From assembly GCA_003260075.1 (NCBI GenBank), contig QLIY01000157.1, positions 1 to 64,000 of the forward strand: a stretch of 64,000 nucleotides of DNA, read 5' to 3'. The translations under genes were made by a program, and so were the position numbers. This DNA comes from Phallusia mammillata (Eukaryota > Chordata > Ascidiacea > Phlebobranchia > Ascidiidae). Within the stretch, counting starts at the first letter, position 1. The number at the start of each line of letters is the position of its first letter. Shown piece by piece: positions 26,401 to 38,200 of this stretch. A model generated the notes under the pieces. That model had not been told where the DNA came from, did not search any database, and saw only the letters and a program-made list of their open reading frames with translations.

Positions 26401-29400
26401 ATATAACGCATATAACAGACCTGCTGACGTGCTGTGACTAATACAAGCAGCAAATCAATTCAACTTGCTTCAATCACATTTCAAAGTCGTAATTTACAGT
26501 TGTGTTTCGAATGTAGGCACCGCACAAGGAGAAACGGACTCCACGCCAATGAAGGGAGCGCCCCAGTCGGGAAACTACCGCGACACGGTCACCAGAGCTT
26601 CATTCACAGCTGATAGAGTGAAAAGCAAAGACGCGTTGCGACTCCAAGCTGCCGCAAAAGGATCCAGCGTACGACAGCATAAATGCTTTCTTTGTATTCA
26701 GAATAAACGCATTATTTACAACGTTACAGACATTCGATACGACCGAGCCTGGAGCTCCACAGCGCCCTCAAACGGAAGGCAGAGGCGGCTTGTCTCGTCG
26801 TAACAGTAGTCTGACTGGTGAAGTTGGCGAGAGAAGAGGACTGACAACAGCAGATAAAAGAAGATCTCAAGCAAATGTGGACGGTAGGGAAAACTCCCAT
26901 TTCATGTTTTATCAACTATAATGAGTCATAGTTGAACCCACCCATATGTGTGTTAAGTAAGACGTCATCAGTGACGTAAATTTGCTTAAACAGGCGCGAA
27001 AACTTCGACGCCGGCGACGGTTGCCAGGCAACGCGAGATCGAAAAGAAGACGCGCAAAGAGAAGGCGGAAGTGAAAGCAAAGTACCAGTTTGCTGCTCAT
27101 CACAGCTCTGTGTCCGGTGGTGCTCCAGATCAGGACAAGGTAACTACAGCTGCGGTGTTTAACAAGGTCCCTGTCATGTCAATAACGTCGTCACTGACAA
27201 GTCCCCGTTGGGCGATAAACGAATCTGACGATTTTTTTTATAGAAGTAGTATTGAGTTAGTTTTGAAGTCTTGTTTCAAATGCTGTTTGAAAGTTTAGCC
27301 CCATTTTCAGTTGGACAAAAAGCATCAAATATATATTTTGACACCAGTGTTTCTCAACCCGATGTTTACGGACTTAATAGGTTTACGTTTACGTCCTTAC
27401 TTACATTTAGTTGAGTTTATTTCGCTTGGTGAAAGAAAACATAGCGACACAATTGACTAAAACAATCACCAAGCTGAAAATGGCTGGTCAACGTTAAAAA
27501 GTTATAGAGTGCAAAACAGTGAAGGGTTCAATTGGCGGATAATGACTCAATGCGTTGCAACTACACTGCTTTATAAAGCGTTGTATGACTAGGGCCCAAA
27601 ACAAAGTGAGGTTGGCTCATTGTAAGTAAACATTATTTTGTATTTTCCTAGAGGCAGCCATGCTAAAGCAAAAGTAGTTTGTGACCTAAATAGGTTCATG
27701 ACAGCGACCTTGCTTACAAGCAAACCAGAAGAATGTTTTGTCTTAAACAAGGATACAGTGACACACGAGATACAAAATCGTTTCAAATCGATTTTGATCA
27801 ACTGTGCATCGAAACATTTAACAGCTGGCACTTGGTGGAACAAAACCGAGCAAAACGGGTTTGGAATCTCGACAAACATCCAAGAGATCTCTTCCCGGAG
27901 GAGAAGGAACCACTAGCTCCCAGCGTCTTCCCAGGATGAGGCAAGTCACCGGTGCACCTCCAGGAGCCCCGGATAAGACGATCTCATCTCGGTCCATGAA
28001 AAGAAGATCCTCATCCAAGTTTGTGAAGGATCATTCGACAGTGAACGGTGTTCCCGTTGAGGAAGAACATAAGCGAAGAGGAAGCAAGATGACTTTGGAA
28101 GAGGTATGCTGTTTGTATATTTAGAAAGAATTTGGCACAGTGTTGTTTAATTCAACACAAAACTTTGTTTTTGTTTGTTTGATCCCTGCTATTTGTGAAC
28201 TACCAACACTTGCATATACTAGCAATTTTGTACAATGCCTACACTTTGGTACAATTAATATTTTCTTGTAAATTTCTCAAACCTATGTATGTAATACATT
28301 ATGAACAATGCCCACACTTTCGTAAACTGTATAGACTTTTTTTATAGATTCCTTACACTTTCGGTAACTACTCACACTTTTTACAACGCTCACACTTTCG
28401 TGAACTACTCACACTTTGGTACAATACTCACACTTTTTTACATTGCTCACACTTTGGTACAATACTCACACTCAGTGTTTTTTTAAGGTGTTTTGGGGGA
28501 CCGAAACGGTCCCCCAAATTTCTCCAGCGGAGATCGGNACGGTCCCCCAAATTTCTCCAGCGGTTTCCCAAAATTTGCCAGTAGCCTAATAAATAATTCG
28601 TAAAACCCTGCTCACACTTTTGTAAACTACTCACATTTTCGTGCAATGCTAACACTTTGGAAACTACCCACACTTTGGTACATTGCTCACCGTTTCGCAA
28701 ACTACTCGCACTTTCGTAAAGAACTTACATTTATTCACAATGCTCACACTTAAACTGCTTTCACACTTGTGTATATAGACACTTTTACTTTTAGATGCAC
28801 AAGATGAATGAGAAGATACACAATCCGGAAGCGTCCAGTGATGAAGATGACATTGACTTCTCGGATCTTTCTGGCTTCTCCAGTGATGAGGACCAGGATG
28901 CAAAAAGATCGAGCAAGAAGAGCAACTTCTTTCCCTTCCTGGATGGATTCTCCATCTTGAACTTCACCGAGAATTTTCGCTTCTCCTACTTTGCTGTGCC
29001 CGGTTACATTAAGGAACATAACCAGAAAGTTCGAAAAGGAGTTCTTAAGCTTCCACTTCTTACTAGTAAGTCTCTATATAGAGTGGTGCGACTTCTCAAG
29101 TCTTTTGCCAAGTAAGAGTTCCGCGCCTTGGTCTGTGAGCTCAGTGATTACCACTCAGTCATTTGGTATAACTTAACTGGTTGCACTTTCTATTTTACGA
29201 AACTGCTAAACAATCAAACTATATTTAGTAAAAAATCTGCTACCAAAGAGACACAACCCCCCCAAAAAAGTTAAATTACGCAACAACTGTTGAATTGAAT
29301 GCAAGAATTTGGGTTTTTCGAAAAATTCGAATAACCTTCGCCCAAAAGCGTGCGACTCATCTATAAAAAAATAGACCTGCAAGCAAAGCATTTACCAAAT

Positions 29401-29994
29401 CCTAAGCTCTGAAAAACTTTTTAAACTTGCAAGGATTTTGATTTGTTCCAATACATGTGGGTTGATTTGCCTAAAGGTAAAATATACTATGGCAATGGTA
29501 AAAAAATACTTCAGGTTCTGCGCAAATACAAAATGCGCAAATACAAATGCGCAATTACTGATACGTACCTTAAAATCGTTCATAAACGCTCTCTAGAGAT
29601 GCAAAGTTGGGCAACCATTTAATTTCATATTATTTTTTTTTCCCCCCCCCCTGCAAGGATTTTGATTTGTTCCAATACATGTGGGTTGATTTGCCTAAAA
29701 CTAAAATATGCTATGGCAGTTGTAAAAACATACTTTAGGTTCTGCGCAAATACAAATGCGCAAATGCATATACGTACCTTAAAATCGTTCATAAACGCTC
29801 TTTAGAGATGCAAAGTTGGGCAACCATTTACTTTCATATCATTTTTTTAAATTAATTTCACAACAGAAAAAGTCAAAGAAGTAACTAAAGAAGAAAGAAA
29901 AGAGAGAAATATCAAAAGAAAGGAACAGAAGATGGCTGATCGAAACAGTTTGATGCAAAGGATTGAGAGACTGAACAGTGTAGATGGAAACTAA
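17483..29994 (+). CDS. Large Ser/Lys/Arg-rich protein, unrecognised (about 1,213 residues)
   Basis: Seventeen exons join in consistent phase: 17483-17605, 18176-18358, 18958-19052, 20043-20157, 20506-20631, 21535-21754, 22269-23234, 23581-23706, 23863-24071, 25162-25319, 25794-25984, 26517-26668, 26730-26883, 26994-27139, 27825-28103, 28795-29065 and 29867-29994. Exon 15 is the least certain: another open frame overlaps at 27694-27939. The first ~150 and last ~500 residues are low-complexity, basic and probably disordered. Residues about 165-210 include CHADYV and FHCPKC, a possible metal site. Residues about 285-610 form a compact region with recurrent motifs: GDGSFYPG (~349), YDDDGCYHPY (~391), QDGYIVPG (~474), GPDGQLYPYG and AADGSFIPG (~580-600). 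The C-terminus is a Lys/Glu-rich helix (KEERKERNIKRKEQK). I do not know the family. Several introns hold repeats: a 110-bp minisatellite, a nested hAT element and CACACTTT repeats. Confidence 0.7.
18440..18600 (-). repeat. SINE-like element, diverged copy
   Basis: Read on the minus strand it shows GCGGTGTAGCTGCAGCGC, CAATTATGTCG and ACCAAGTGAAACAAAC. These match the landmarks of the 5276-5464 family with clear divergence. Confidence 0.5.
19100..19880 (+). repeat. 110-bp minisatellite, about 6.5 units
   Basis: The word CAACATTAGATG recurs at 19173, 19283, 19393, 19503, 19613, 19723 and 19832, an almost exact 110-bp period. The central units are essentially identical over their whole length, while the outer ones are diverged. 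The array sits in the intron between exons 3 and 4 of the 1,213-residue gene. It cannot encode a repeat in one frame because 110 is not a multiple of three. Confidence 0.95.
20887..21003 (+). repeat. tRNA-derived SINE
   Basis: A box A-like TGGCCGAATGGTCCGG lies about 60 bp before a box B GGTTCGAACCCC, followed by an A-rich tail at 20990-21002. This is the layout of a tRNA-derived SINE rather than a functional tRNA. It lies in an intron. Confidence 0.75.
24265..24900 (+). mobile_element. Long-hairpin MITE, split by a nested hAT element
   Basis: Left arm AATGACGAATATAACAGTCC and right arm GGACCGCTATATTCGTCATT are inverted repeats. Further in, ACGTAAAAAGC pairs with GCTTTTTACGT. The host is interrupted at 24352-24864. 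After removing that insert, the loop reads CACTGATAC, GGCAAGAGCATTTGCC, GAAACGT. Related right halves lie at about 12255-12345 and 33513-33605. Confidence 0.75.
24352..24864 (+). mobile_element. hAT-type element (513 bp) nested in a MITE
   Basis: Ends TAGTGTTGTACCGAAT and ATTCGGTACATCTCTA, flanked on both sides by CTTTTTAC (24344-24351 and 24865-24872), a perfect 8-bp target duplication. Internal sequence is rich in TTCGGCCGAA palindromes near both ends. No transposase frame. Confidence 0.9.
25424..25790 (+). repeat. Diverged tandem duplication within an intron
   Basis: About 25424-25556 and 25646-25775 share CTTTACTGCTT, CTTTAACTAACT, AAAAACAGTC and CCAAAATGACAAAA in order, with many differences and no C run between. 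This looks like a genuine old duplication. Confidence 0.6.
27415..27600 (-). repeat. SINE-like element, minus copy
   Basis: On the minus strand it carries GTGTAGTTGCAACGC, CAATTGTGTCGCTATG and ACCAAGCGAAATAAACTC, matching the 5276-5464 family. Confidence 0.65.
28220..28780 (+). repeat. CACACTTT tandem repeat field
   Basis: Short units of about 17-18 bp built on CTCACACTTTNGTA recur some 20 times with poor homogeneity. They are interrupted at about 28483-28610 by a segment containing a short duplication (CGGTCCCCCAAATTTCTCC) and an N at 28538. It lies in the intron before exon 16 of the 1,213-residue gene. Confidence 0.8.
29417..29850. repeat. C10 junction with overlapping duplicate
   Basis: C run 29642-29651. 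The segment from about 29427 restarts at 29652 with small differences (a short indel in an ACAAATGCGC stretch). It lies in the last intron of the 1,213-residue gene. Confidence 0.8.
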
Positions 29995-31069
29995 TTGAGA
30001 AATCTTTCCTGAGGATCCACACCCACCACTGATAGCGAACAGTCAGGTTTAACTATCAGCAAACATTAGGTTCCAGTTTAGATTTAAGCCACGTACTATA
30101 TGCACAGCTATTACAACATCAACGCATTGCACTAAAAAGTTTAACTGCTTGTAATAGGATATATTTTTTAAATTCTTTATTGGCTGAAACTTTATTGCTG
30201 ACCGGAAAAGACCCAATGTTGTGGCTAATCAGTTATGGTACAAAACATACAAGTCGTCTTTGTTTTACATTTTTGAGTTAATATATAACTTACCACTTTG
30301 TTATACATGTGAGTGCTTTTTTCGCATTTCTCTTCTTTCTGTGTATTTTCTAATTTCGACTGAATTAAATTTTTATCGCTTTTTAGTTAAAAAAAATTCA
30401 AACACTGTTTTTACGAACCTGTTTCGACGCTCCACACTTTAACTCCCCCCCCCCTCACAACAGAAAAAGTCAAAGAAGTAACTAAAGAAGAAAGAAAAGA
30501 GAAAAATATCAAAAGAAAAGAACAGAAGATGGCTGATCGCAACAGTTTAATGCAGAGGATTGAGAGACTGAACAGTGTAGATGGAAACTAAATGAGAAAT
30601 CTTTCCTGAGGATCCAAACCCACCACTGATAGCGAACAGTCAGGTTTAACTATCAGCAAACATTAGGTTCCAGTTTAGATTTAAGCCACGTACTATATGC
30701 ACAGCTATTACAACATCAACGCATTGCACTAAAAAGTTTAACTGCTTGTAATAGGATATATATATGAAGTGTGCGTTAATGTTTCTGCTTGCAGTTTGAG
30801 GGGCCAACGTATGGCCAACATTTATTGGGTGGTAATTTGGGATGTAAAGCTAAAAANACAAAACATACAAGTCGTCTTTGTTTTACATTTTTGAGTTAAT
30901 ATATACCACTTTGTAATACATGTGTGTGTTTTTTTCGCATTTCTCTTCTTCCTGTGTATTTTCTTATTTCGACTGAATAAAATTTTTATCGCTATTTAGT
31001 TAAAAAAAATTCAAACACAGTTTTTACGAACCTGTTTCGACGCTCCACACTTTAACCCCCCCCCCCCCC
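29862..31069. repeat. Duplicate of the last exon and 3' region behind a C10 run
   Basis: After the run at 30445-30454, the final coding exon (29867-29994) and its 3' region are repeated at 30455-31050 with a few substitutions. I treat the copy at 30461-30590 as an allelic overlap, not a second gene. It is itself interrupted at 30765-30857 by a foreign block. The second copy has ACTGAATAAAATTTT, a plausible poly-A signal, near 30972. Confidence 0.8.
30765..30857 (+). other. Misjoined block copied from 22066-22157, ending in N
   Basis: The sequence from ATATGAAGTGTGCGTTAATG to GGATGTAAAGCTAAAAA is the same as the intron segment before exon 7 of the 1,213-residue gene, 8.7 kb away. It is then cut by an N, after which the duplicated 3' region resumes. 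Read as a chimeric join. Confidence 0.85.
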
Positions 31070-31081
31070 AGTTATGACGTA

Positions 31082-32158
31082 TTTGTCGTCACTGGTGAAA
31101 GCTGCACACGTGACACCGGCAGCCAATAGGGAAGTGAATCTGATTCTGTGAAGTATTTCCCACAATCCGTTCTGATAAAATCAACACCCCCCCCCCCTCG
31201 TCACTGGTGAAAGCTGTACACGTGACACCGGCAGCCAATAGGGAAGTAAATTTGATTCTGTGAAGTATTTCCCACAATCCGTTCTGATAAAATCAACATA
31301 TCAATTTGTTGTAGCCTACATTTTAAATACATAGATAATAAGTTTGATTTATGCCAGTTAGAGCAGTAGTTTATCGTATCTTTGTGTTACAAGAAATAAT
31401 AAAAAATACAGGTATTTGGCCAAAAGAGTAGATGTTACTTTTTAAGAAGAAATTACTAAACAGCAACTTATTTTTTTAATAGCATAGACCTAACTAGGGC
31501 CTGTAAGTTACAATTATATGGAGCTTTGGAAACTGCATTACTCCCTATTAGGGTCATTTACTGTTGCGTTACTTAATAAACCACACTACTTCATCACGCA
31601 TAAATAACGTACCCTTAGTACGGGATAAACTTTGCCTGCCAACAATCAGTGTCTACTGCTGCCATTACATCACTAACGTATTGTGACATCACAAGTGTCA
31701 CATCCAAGTTAGACATACTACAAGTAGCGTAGTAAAATGTATGTGTTTATGATTTGGCAATATCGGCTATAACAAGGCACTTTTCGAAACACGTAGGCTA
31801 CGTTGTGTGGCCCCCCCCCCCGCATAAATAACGTACCCTTAGTACGGGATAAACTTTGCCTGCCAACAACCAGTGTCCACAGCTGCCATTACATCACTAA
31901 CATATTGTGACATCACAGGTGTCACATCCAAGTTAGACTTACTACAAGTAACGTAGTTAAATGTATGTGTTTATGCTATGGCAATATCGGCGATAACAAG
32001 GCACTTTACGAAACACGTAGGCTACGTTGTGTGGTTTGATCCCGTAACGAACCACCTGGCTTCGAAAAGTTTGCCACCACAGATAAGAATATATATTCTA
32101 CAAAATCGCCTATGGCCTGACTCACATACAGATACTAAAACACTACTCGAGATTTGTC
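31082..32158. repeat. Intergenic region with two junction duplications
   Basis: C run 31187-31197 separates copies of about 31089-31180. C run 31811-31821 separates copies of about 31597-31810 and 31822-32034. A further C run of 14 is at 31056-31069. No gene is seen; it lies between the convergent 3' ends of the 1,213-residue gene and NWD1. Confidence 0.75.
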
Positions 32159-32205
32159 TTAGGGTTCGCCGTGAGTTCGAATCCCGTTAAAATATGAAAA
32201 CCTAC
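32100..32205 (+). repeat. tRNA-derived SINE fragment
   Basis: Contains TGGCCTGACTCACATACAGA and box B GAGTTCGAATCCCG. It resembles the SINE at 20887 (shared ATACAGA.AT.AAAACAC). The minus-strand NWD1 frame runs into it after 32219. Confidence 0.6.
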
Positions 32206-35200
32206 GCAAACACCACACCTTGCGTTTCCAGATTCTTCTGGTGAGTCCATCAGATCCAGAGAACAATATATTTTGACTACAGTTAAGTTTGAGACAGGAC
32301 AGAGGGCTGCTATGCTCTGAGAGGGTTTGTAAGCTGGTGACTTGCCAAGAGCCTTCCTCCAGTTGCCGGAACCCCATCACTTTTACTTCACAACTTTCAG
32401 TGCCCAGGAACGCTTGCAGAGTGCCGAGTATCTTGTCCCCAAGACAGGTGGCTGTTACACGAGTCTGAGTAAAGCAGAAATTACGCATAAAAACAAGGAT
32501 AAAAGTATGAGTTACGAATTGTAGAGTAAGTTCATGTAGAAAATACACATGTGGGTTGGTGTTGGTAGAATTTGTCACTTGTAAATAACAAACACTGCAT
32601 AAAAGACATTGCGAAGAATGTTTTTGCAAAAAAGGTACCAGGCTAGAAAAATAGCTTGTTGATAATTGAAAAATGTAAAAAGAAAAACAAATTTAAACAA
32701 AAACAAACGAGACAAGCGGAAATTTTTCACTATGAGAATTCTGTTCTCAGACGACAGTTCTTTTGGAAAGAACAAAAAACTCACTTTTTCTTGCACTGCG
32801 GCATCGTACTCAGCCACAAATCCATAAGTTGACATCAAAACAAGTCTGTCCTCTCCCTCATTGCCACGAGATGTCAGTAGTAAGCACTGGTCGTCGTTGC
32901 TGATAGACATCGTCATCACATCACGTTCCTTCTCCACCTCATACACTTGAACCTGATGTTCGGTCTGTCTCAAAAACATCGGGTTCTCGTTCTTAATCAC
33001 CAAACCCTCTGTAGTCGCATAGAAAATATGTTTGGAATTGTTGCTGAACAGTAACCGGACCACAGAAGGCTGCTCCGTGTCTACGTCTGCATCACGTGAT
33101 CTGACGTGGATTGTAAGATGTTTTTCGAACCTCTTCGAAGCGAGGTCGTGTAGTTTGATTGCTGAGTTAAGGTTGTCAGCATAGGCGAGGTATTTTCCTC
33201 TGGAGCTCACGGCATTGTTGCCGACCTCAAATGGAAACGTAGGGGGTTCGGGAGCGATTTTTTGTTGTACCGCGTTCCATAACTTTAAGTAGAAAACCTT
33301 TAAAAACAAAACTTAAAGTTACCCTACACTATACACTGATCTGTTCATAAGTTTAACCTGTTCAGCCGGTTTACACCTCGCTACAATTTTACGTTACTGC
33401 TGTGCACCTTTTTATCTATCGTTTCTACGCGATGCTTGTTTCGCACCATCAATCTTTTATGTGACTCAAGTGGTTACGATAAACGAGTGTAACTGAAGTG
33501 ATCCCTCATATTACTAACGATGACATGAGCATTTGCCGAAACGTTTGAATTATAAAGCATGTCGCTTTTAACGTCTATTTTAGCCGTTATATTCCTCATT
33601 AAAGATCACATCAACAAAGTGGAGTGCCGTAAGGGACTACATTAGATCATACGTCCGATCGCTTGTCACCAGCTGCAATAAAGATACCTTATGGGTCGAA
33701 ACAGTGTGCACTGTCTGCAGCTTATAATGTCTTGGCCTGATGCTTTTTTACAGTCTTATAAATCTGTTATTATATTCTTCGACTTTAGATATTAATCTGT
33801 GAAAATTCGACAACATTTTATGGAGTAATTGGACAATAAACATGGAGAATAACACATTTTTTACAGATCTGTAAAGGTAAATAAAAATCTCGATTCTTTA
33901 TAATTGCTTTCCCGAAATAATACCATTTTCTGTTTATCCAACTCACCTTGGATGAAGAAGACACAACGACATCACCAACAACAAGAAGTCCATCCACCTC
34001 TGCTCCCATTCCCTTCATCCGGGATGCAGGATCAGCTCCAAGCTCCTCCAACCTCCAAGTTGTTATCTCCTCATCCCTACTTCCCACCACCAACATCTTT
34101 CCACTCGCGTTGAACGCTAAAGAGCTAATGACGTCACGATGGTGACGTAATGAACCGATTTTCTGTATGTGGAAAAAAATGTTTGTTGTTTCTTTACCGT
34201 TTAGAAAAATAACAATTTTTGTTTTTTGTCACCGCTTGTTGAGATTTATCAAAGCAGATATTTTCACGTAAAATGACATGCCTAAAAAGGACTTAAAGAG
34301 CCTTTACCTTGATATCATTTTCGCCCACTTTCATAACATCCACCACATTCTTATGTCCGTAAGCCAGGTAACCTCCACATTCCGAAACACATGTTACGTT
34401 TGGTTTTCGGAAGTTTGAGCGGAAATTTTCCTTTCCCGACTCGCCCCCCCCCCTAACATCCACCACATTCTTATGTCCGTAAGCCAGGTAACCTCCACAT
34501 TTCGAAACACATGTTACGTTTGGTTTTCGTAAGTTTGAGCGGAAATTTTCCTTTCCCGACTCTACATCGCACAGCACAAGCAAACCACTGTCGTGCAAAA
34601 CCAACAACTTATCTTCGCGTATTTGAATATTCTGGACAGCTGATGAGTCGTTTGTACTGATGTTGTATTTTGATTCGCCTGGACCAAAAAACTGGTTGGT
34701 GATGTAATGTTTAAAAAAACATTTGTTCGTTTTGAACAAATTGATACACATAACAACCAATCAAAAGCAGGAGTCTAACAGTGCTGTGCTGGGACTACTC
34801 GTAAATAGAATTGTTATAAAATTGAGTTTTGCGGATAGGGAGAGGGGCATTATTAATTCAATAAAAGTTTAGTTTAATAAACATCTGTTTACGAATCTAT
34901 TTGAATAAGGAAATAATATAAGTTAACAAGAACGATATGTAGTCTGAACCTACAATTCCACAATTCAACTTCAATAAATAAAGTTAAGATTACCATTATC
35001 GCTTGACCAACTTATAACTGAACCATCTTTGAAACCAGCAATCACATATCCACTTTTGCTGAACGAAACATCAGAATGAAGAGGGGAGTTGGATGGATGA
35101 CAAAGTGTGGCCTGACATTGTGAGCTTGATAAATTCCAAACATTTATCTGCAAACAAAAAGATGTATACTATAGTTTATTGCAGTGGTTCCCAATCTTCA

Positions 35201-38200
35201 TCGACGAATTACTTTCATAACCAGTCGATACGTTATCATTTCTCCCCAATAGACTACATAGTAGATGCTTAACTATACAAAGATAATTTAAAATTGGGTC
35301 TTTTATCAACTTCACAGATCATTTTTAAGAGCTGTTTATTTGCAAACCAAATCTACAAATCAAAGTAAATTCCTCCCCTAAAGCTTTTAAAATCCTTTCG
35401 TGAAAGGAATTCCTCCCCGGTTAAGAACTAATGGCTTAGTGTATTAGGACAACGTCAAAACGCTTGTTAAAAGATGTTAAAATGTCTTTTATAAGAAGCT
35501 TGCGCTGTATATTTTATCACCTTGTTTCCGCATGCTGACGCAAGCAACGTTGTGTCTGATGAGAGCGCCATACTAGCGTGCACGTCATATCCGGTGTGAT
35601 CTTCTTTGATTGTGGTGACGCTACTTCCGGTGTCCAAGTTGACCACGTGAATCGTGTTGTCATAGGAACCGGAGGCAAGGCGAAGACCTGAAACAACTTT
35701 AAAGCTTAACAAAGCCACCGTGAATCGACTTACGACCCGTGGTGGAATTAGAGCCATCGTCAAAGAAAATTACAGAGTGGTAAGTTGGTGGTTTTTTTCG
35801 AGAGGTTCGAGGTTTAATGTTGACTAAATGGGTTTAATTGGGGCTTGTTACAATAGACCAAGTTTGTGTCGTAATCTCGCCTTGGAGAATCCAACTTTCG
35901 AACCTAATTCAGGATTTAATTTCTACAATTCAGGTGCAGGCCACTAACACAAAATTTAAGCTGAAATATTTTATAGTTCTCGTTTCAAAACACTTAATTA
36001 GGATGCCTGAAACCTAAGTGCCTTTGTCATTTGTAAAAAAACGAGGTAAGTGTTGGAACTTATCTAAGTTATAACTGTTTTTGATTTTTAACCATCACAT
36101 TGTTTATGTCGAGCTGTTTTTTCTTCAACAAGCTTTATCGTACAAACGCTCAGTTGTTGTCAATCTCTGTTAGTTCCCCTAATATTAAAGTTTAGGACAC
36201 AAACAAATATTTTTTTAACGGTTGAGCAAAGCAAGTTTGTCATGTGGCTCCAACAACAAAAATTAACTACAAAACTAAAACCAAAACCGTATGCTTGCCA
36301 AAACGTAAACATACATCTTTAATGAAAACGCATTAGAGCAGTGTCCCCCCCCCCTGAGCAAAGCAAGTTTGTCATGTGGCTCCAACAACAAAAATTAACT
36401 ACCAAACTAAAACCAAAATCGTATGCTTGCCAAAACGTAAACATACATTATTAATGAAAACGCATTAAAGCAGTGATCAACATTTTTGTTACCTTTCACA
36501 GCCAAACAAGCGACGCTGTCTTTGTGAGCCCTCACAGTATGAACCACCTCGTCTGGCCCAACCTCCCAAACCATCACAAGACCATCCTTCGAACCAGCTG
36601 CTATCAATGGTGGGTTCGCACCAGCTGTTGTCAGGCACGTGCCCCCCCCCCAGCGACGCTGTCTTTGTGAGCCCTCACAGTATGAACCACCTCGTCTGGT
36701 CCAACCTCCCAAACCATCACAAGACCATCTTTCGAACCAGCTGCTATCAATGGTGGGTTGGCACCAGCTGTTGTCAGGCACGTAACCGGTTTGCTGAAGC
36801 CAATTAGCGTCGTCCGAAGTGCACCGCCTAATTAAAAAAACAAAATAAATCAACAATGATCAGAAAACTGCTACCACACATTTAAGTTGGTGTGGACAAA
36901 ATGGGTTTGGTCCAACCTTTATTGAACCTAAAGCCACCGACTAAAGTACTTTTCCAACAATGAAAGCATCAGTAAGCTGCAGAAAGTCCACACTCTTTTG
37001 ACCTATGAGGTCATTTTAGAGACAACTGGTGACAATACTGTGGTTACTCTAGCCCAGGGTTCTTCAACGGGGGCGATATCGTAAGAAGAATTACGTGACC
37101 TTGCGTGTTGTAGTGGCAATTAAACTAGGTTTTGACTGTTAACTCCCCCCCCCCGAGACAACTGGTGACAATACTGTGGTTACTCTAGCCCAGGGTTCTT
37201 CACCGGGGGCGATATCGTAAGAAGAATTGCGTGACCTTGTGTGTTGTAGTGGCAATTAAACTAGGTTTTGACTGTTAACCGAAGCTTTAGTGTTGCTAGG
37301 TGAATCTAACCGCTCACATCTGCTGAAAAGGCAACTTTTATGCAAGTAACAGTCTTATATGGAGGCGATTTTGAGCCTGTGCCTTGGAAAGGGGGCGATT
37401 TGAGCCAAAAAGGTTGAAGACTCTTGCTCTAGCCATACGGCCAATTAATGTCTTGTTTATCAGCTACTCCAAAAAGATCTATATTTGTCAAAACAGTGTG
37501 TATTGCACGCAACTTACTTCTCATGTAATGGTTTCATCCCCCCCCCCATCTAACCGCTCACATCTGCTGAAAAGGCAACTTTTATGCAAGTAACAATCTT
37601 ATATGGAGGCGATTTTTAGCCTGTGCCTTGGAAAGGGGGCGATTTGAGCCAAAAAGGTTGAAGAACCCTGCTCTAGCAATACGGCCAATTGATGTCTTGT
37701 TTATCAGCTACTCCGAAAAGATCTAATTTGTTAAAACAGTGTGTATTGCACGCAACTTACTTCTCATGTAATGGTTTCACGCTTTCAATAATGTATGCAT
37801 CTATTTGGGAATCAATTTTAGCAAAAAGTCAAGAATTTAACTCACCAGGAGGTTGGAAGCATCCGGATAACGGGATGAGGTTCGGATTCGGATCGAGATC
37901 TAGGATCCGGCTCGCCTCTTTCATCATTTTTCCGATCGTGGATGGGAATTGATCACTGAAGTAAGCTAATCTCCCAAACATCTCCACACACACGTGGTTG
38001 ACGATACCACCTGCAAATAAATTTATTTCTGAGACAAAAAGTTAAAATGCTGGTATGAACTAAAATATGCTTTTAAAACGACCATTGCCGTCTATTTCTA
38101 CTAGCAACAACCGGGGTGATTTTATCTTATATACTAGATGACATATTTTACCCCCCCCCCCAGTTAAAATGCTGGTATGAACTAAAATATGCTTTTAAAA

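Noticed and set aside
27694-27939. Alternative open frame overlapping exon 15 of the 1,213-residue gene
   Set aside because: It looks protein-like but ends in a stop with no usable donor before it. The frame starting at 27825 fits the phases on both sides and the protein's composition.
30461-30590. Possible second gene copy or alternative last exon
   Set aside because: It is a junction duplicate of 29867-29994 behind a C10 run, with matching 3' sequence.
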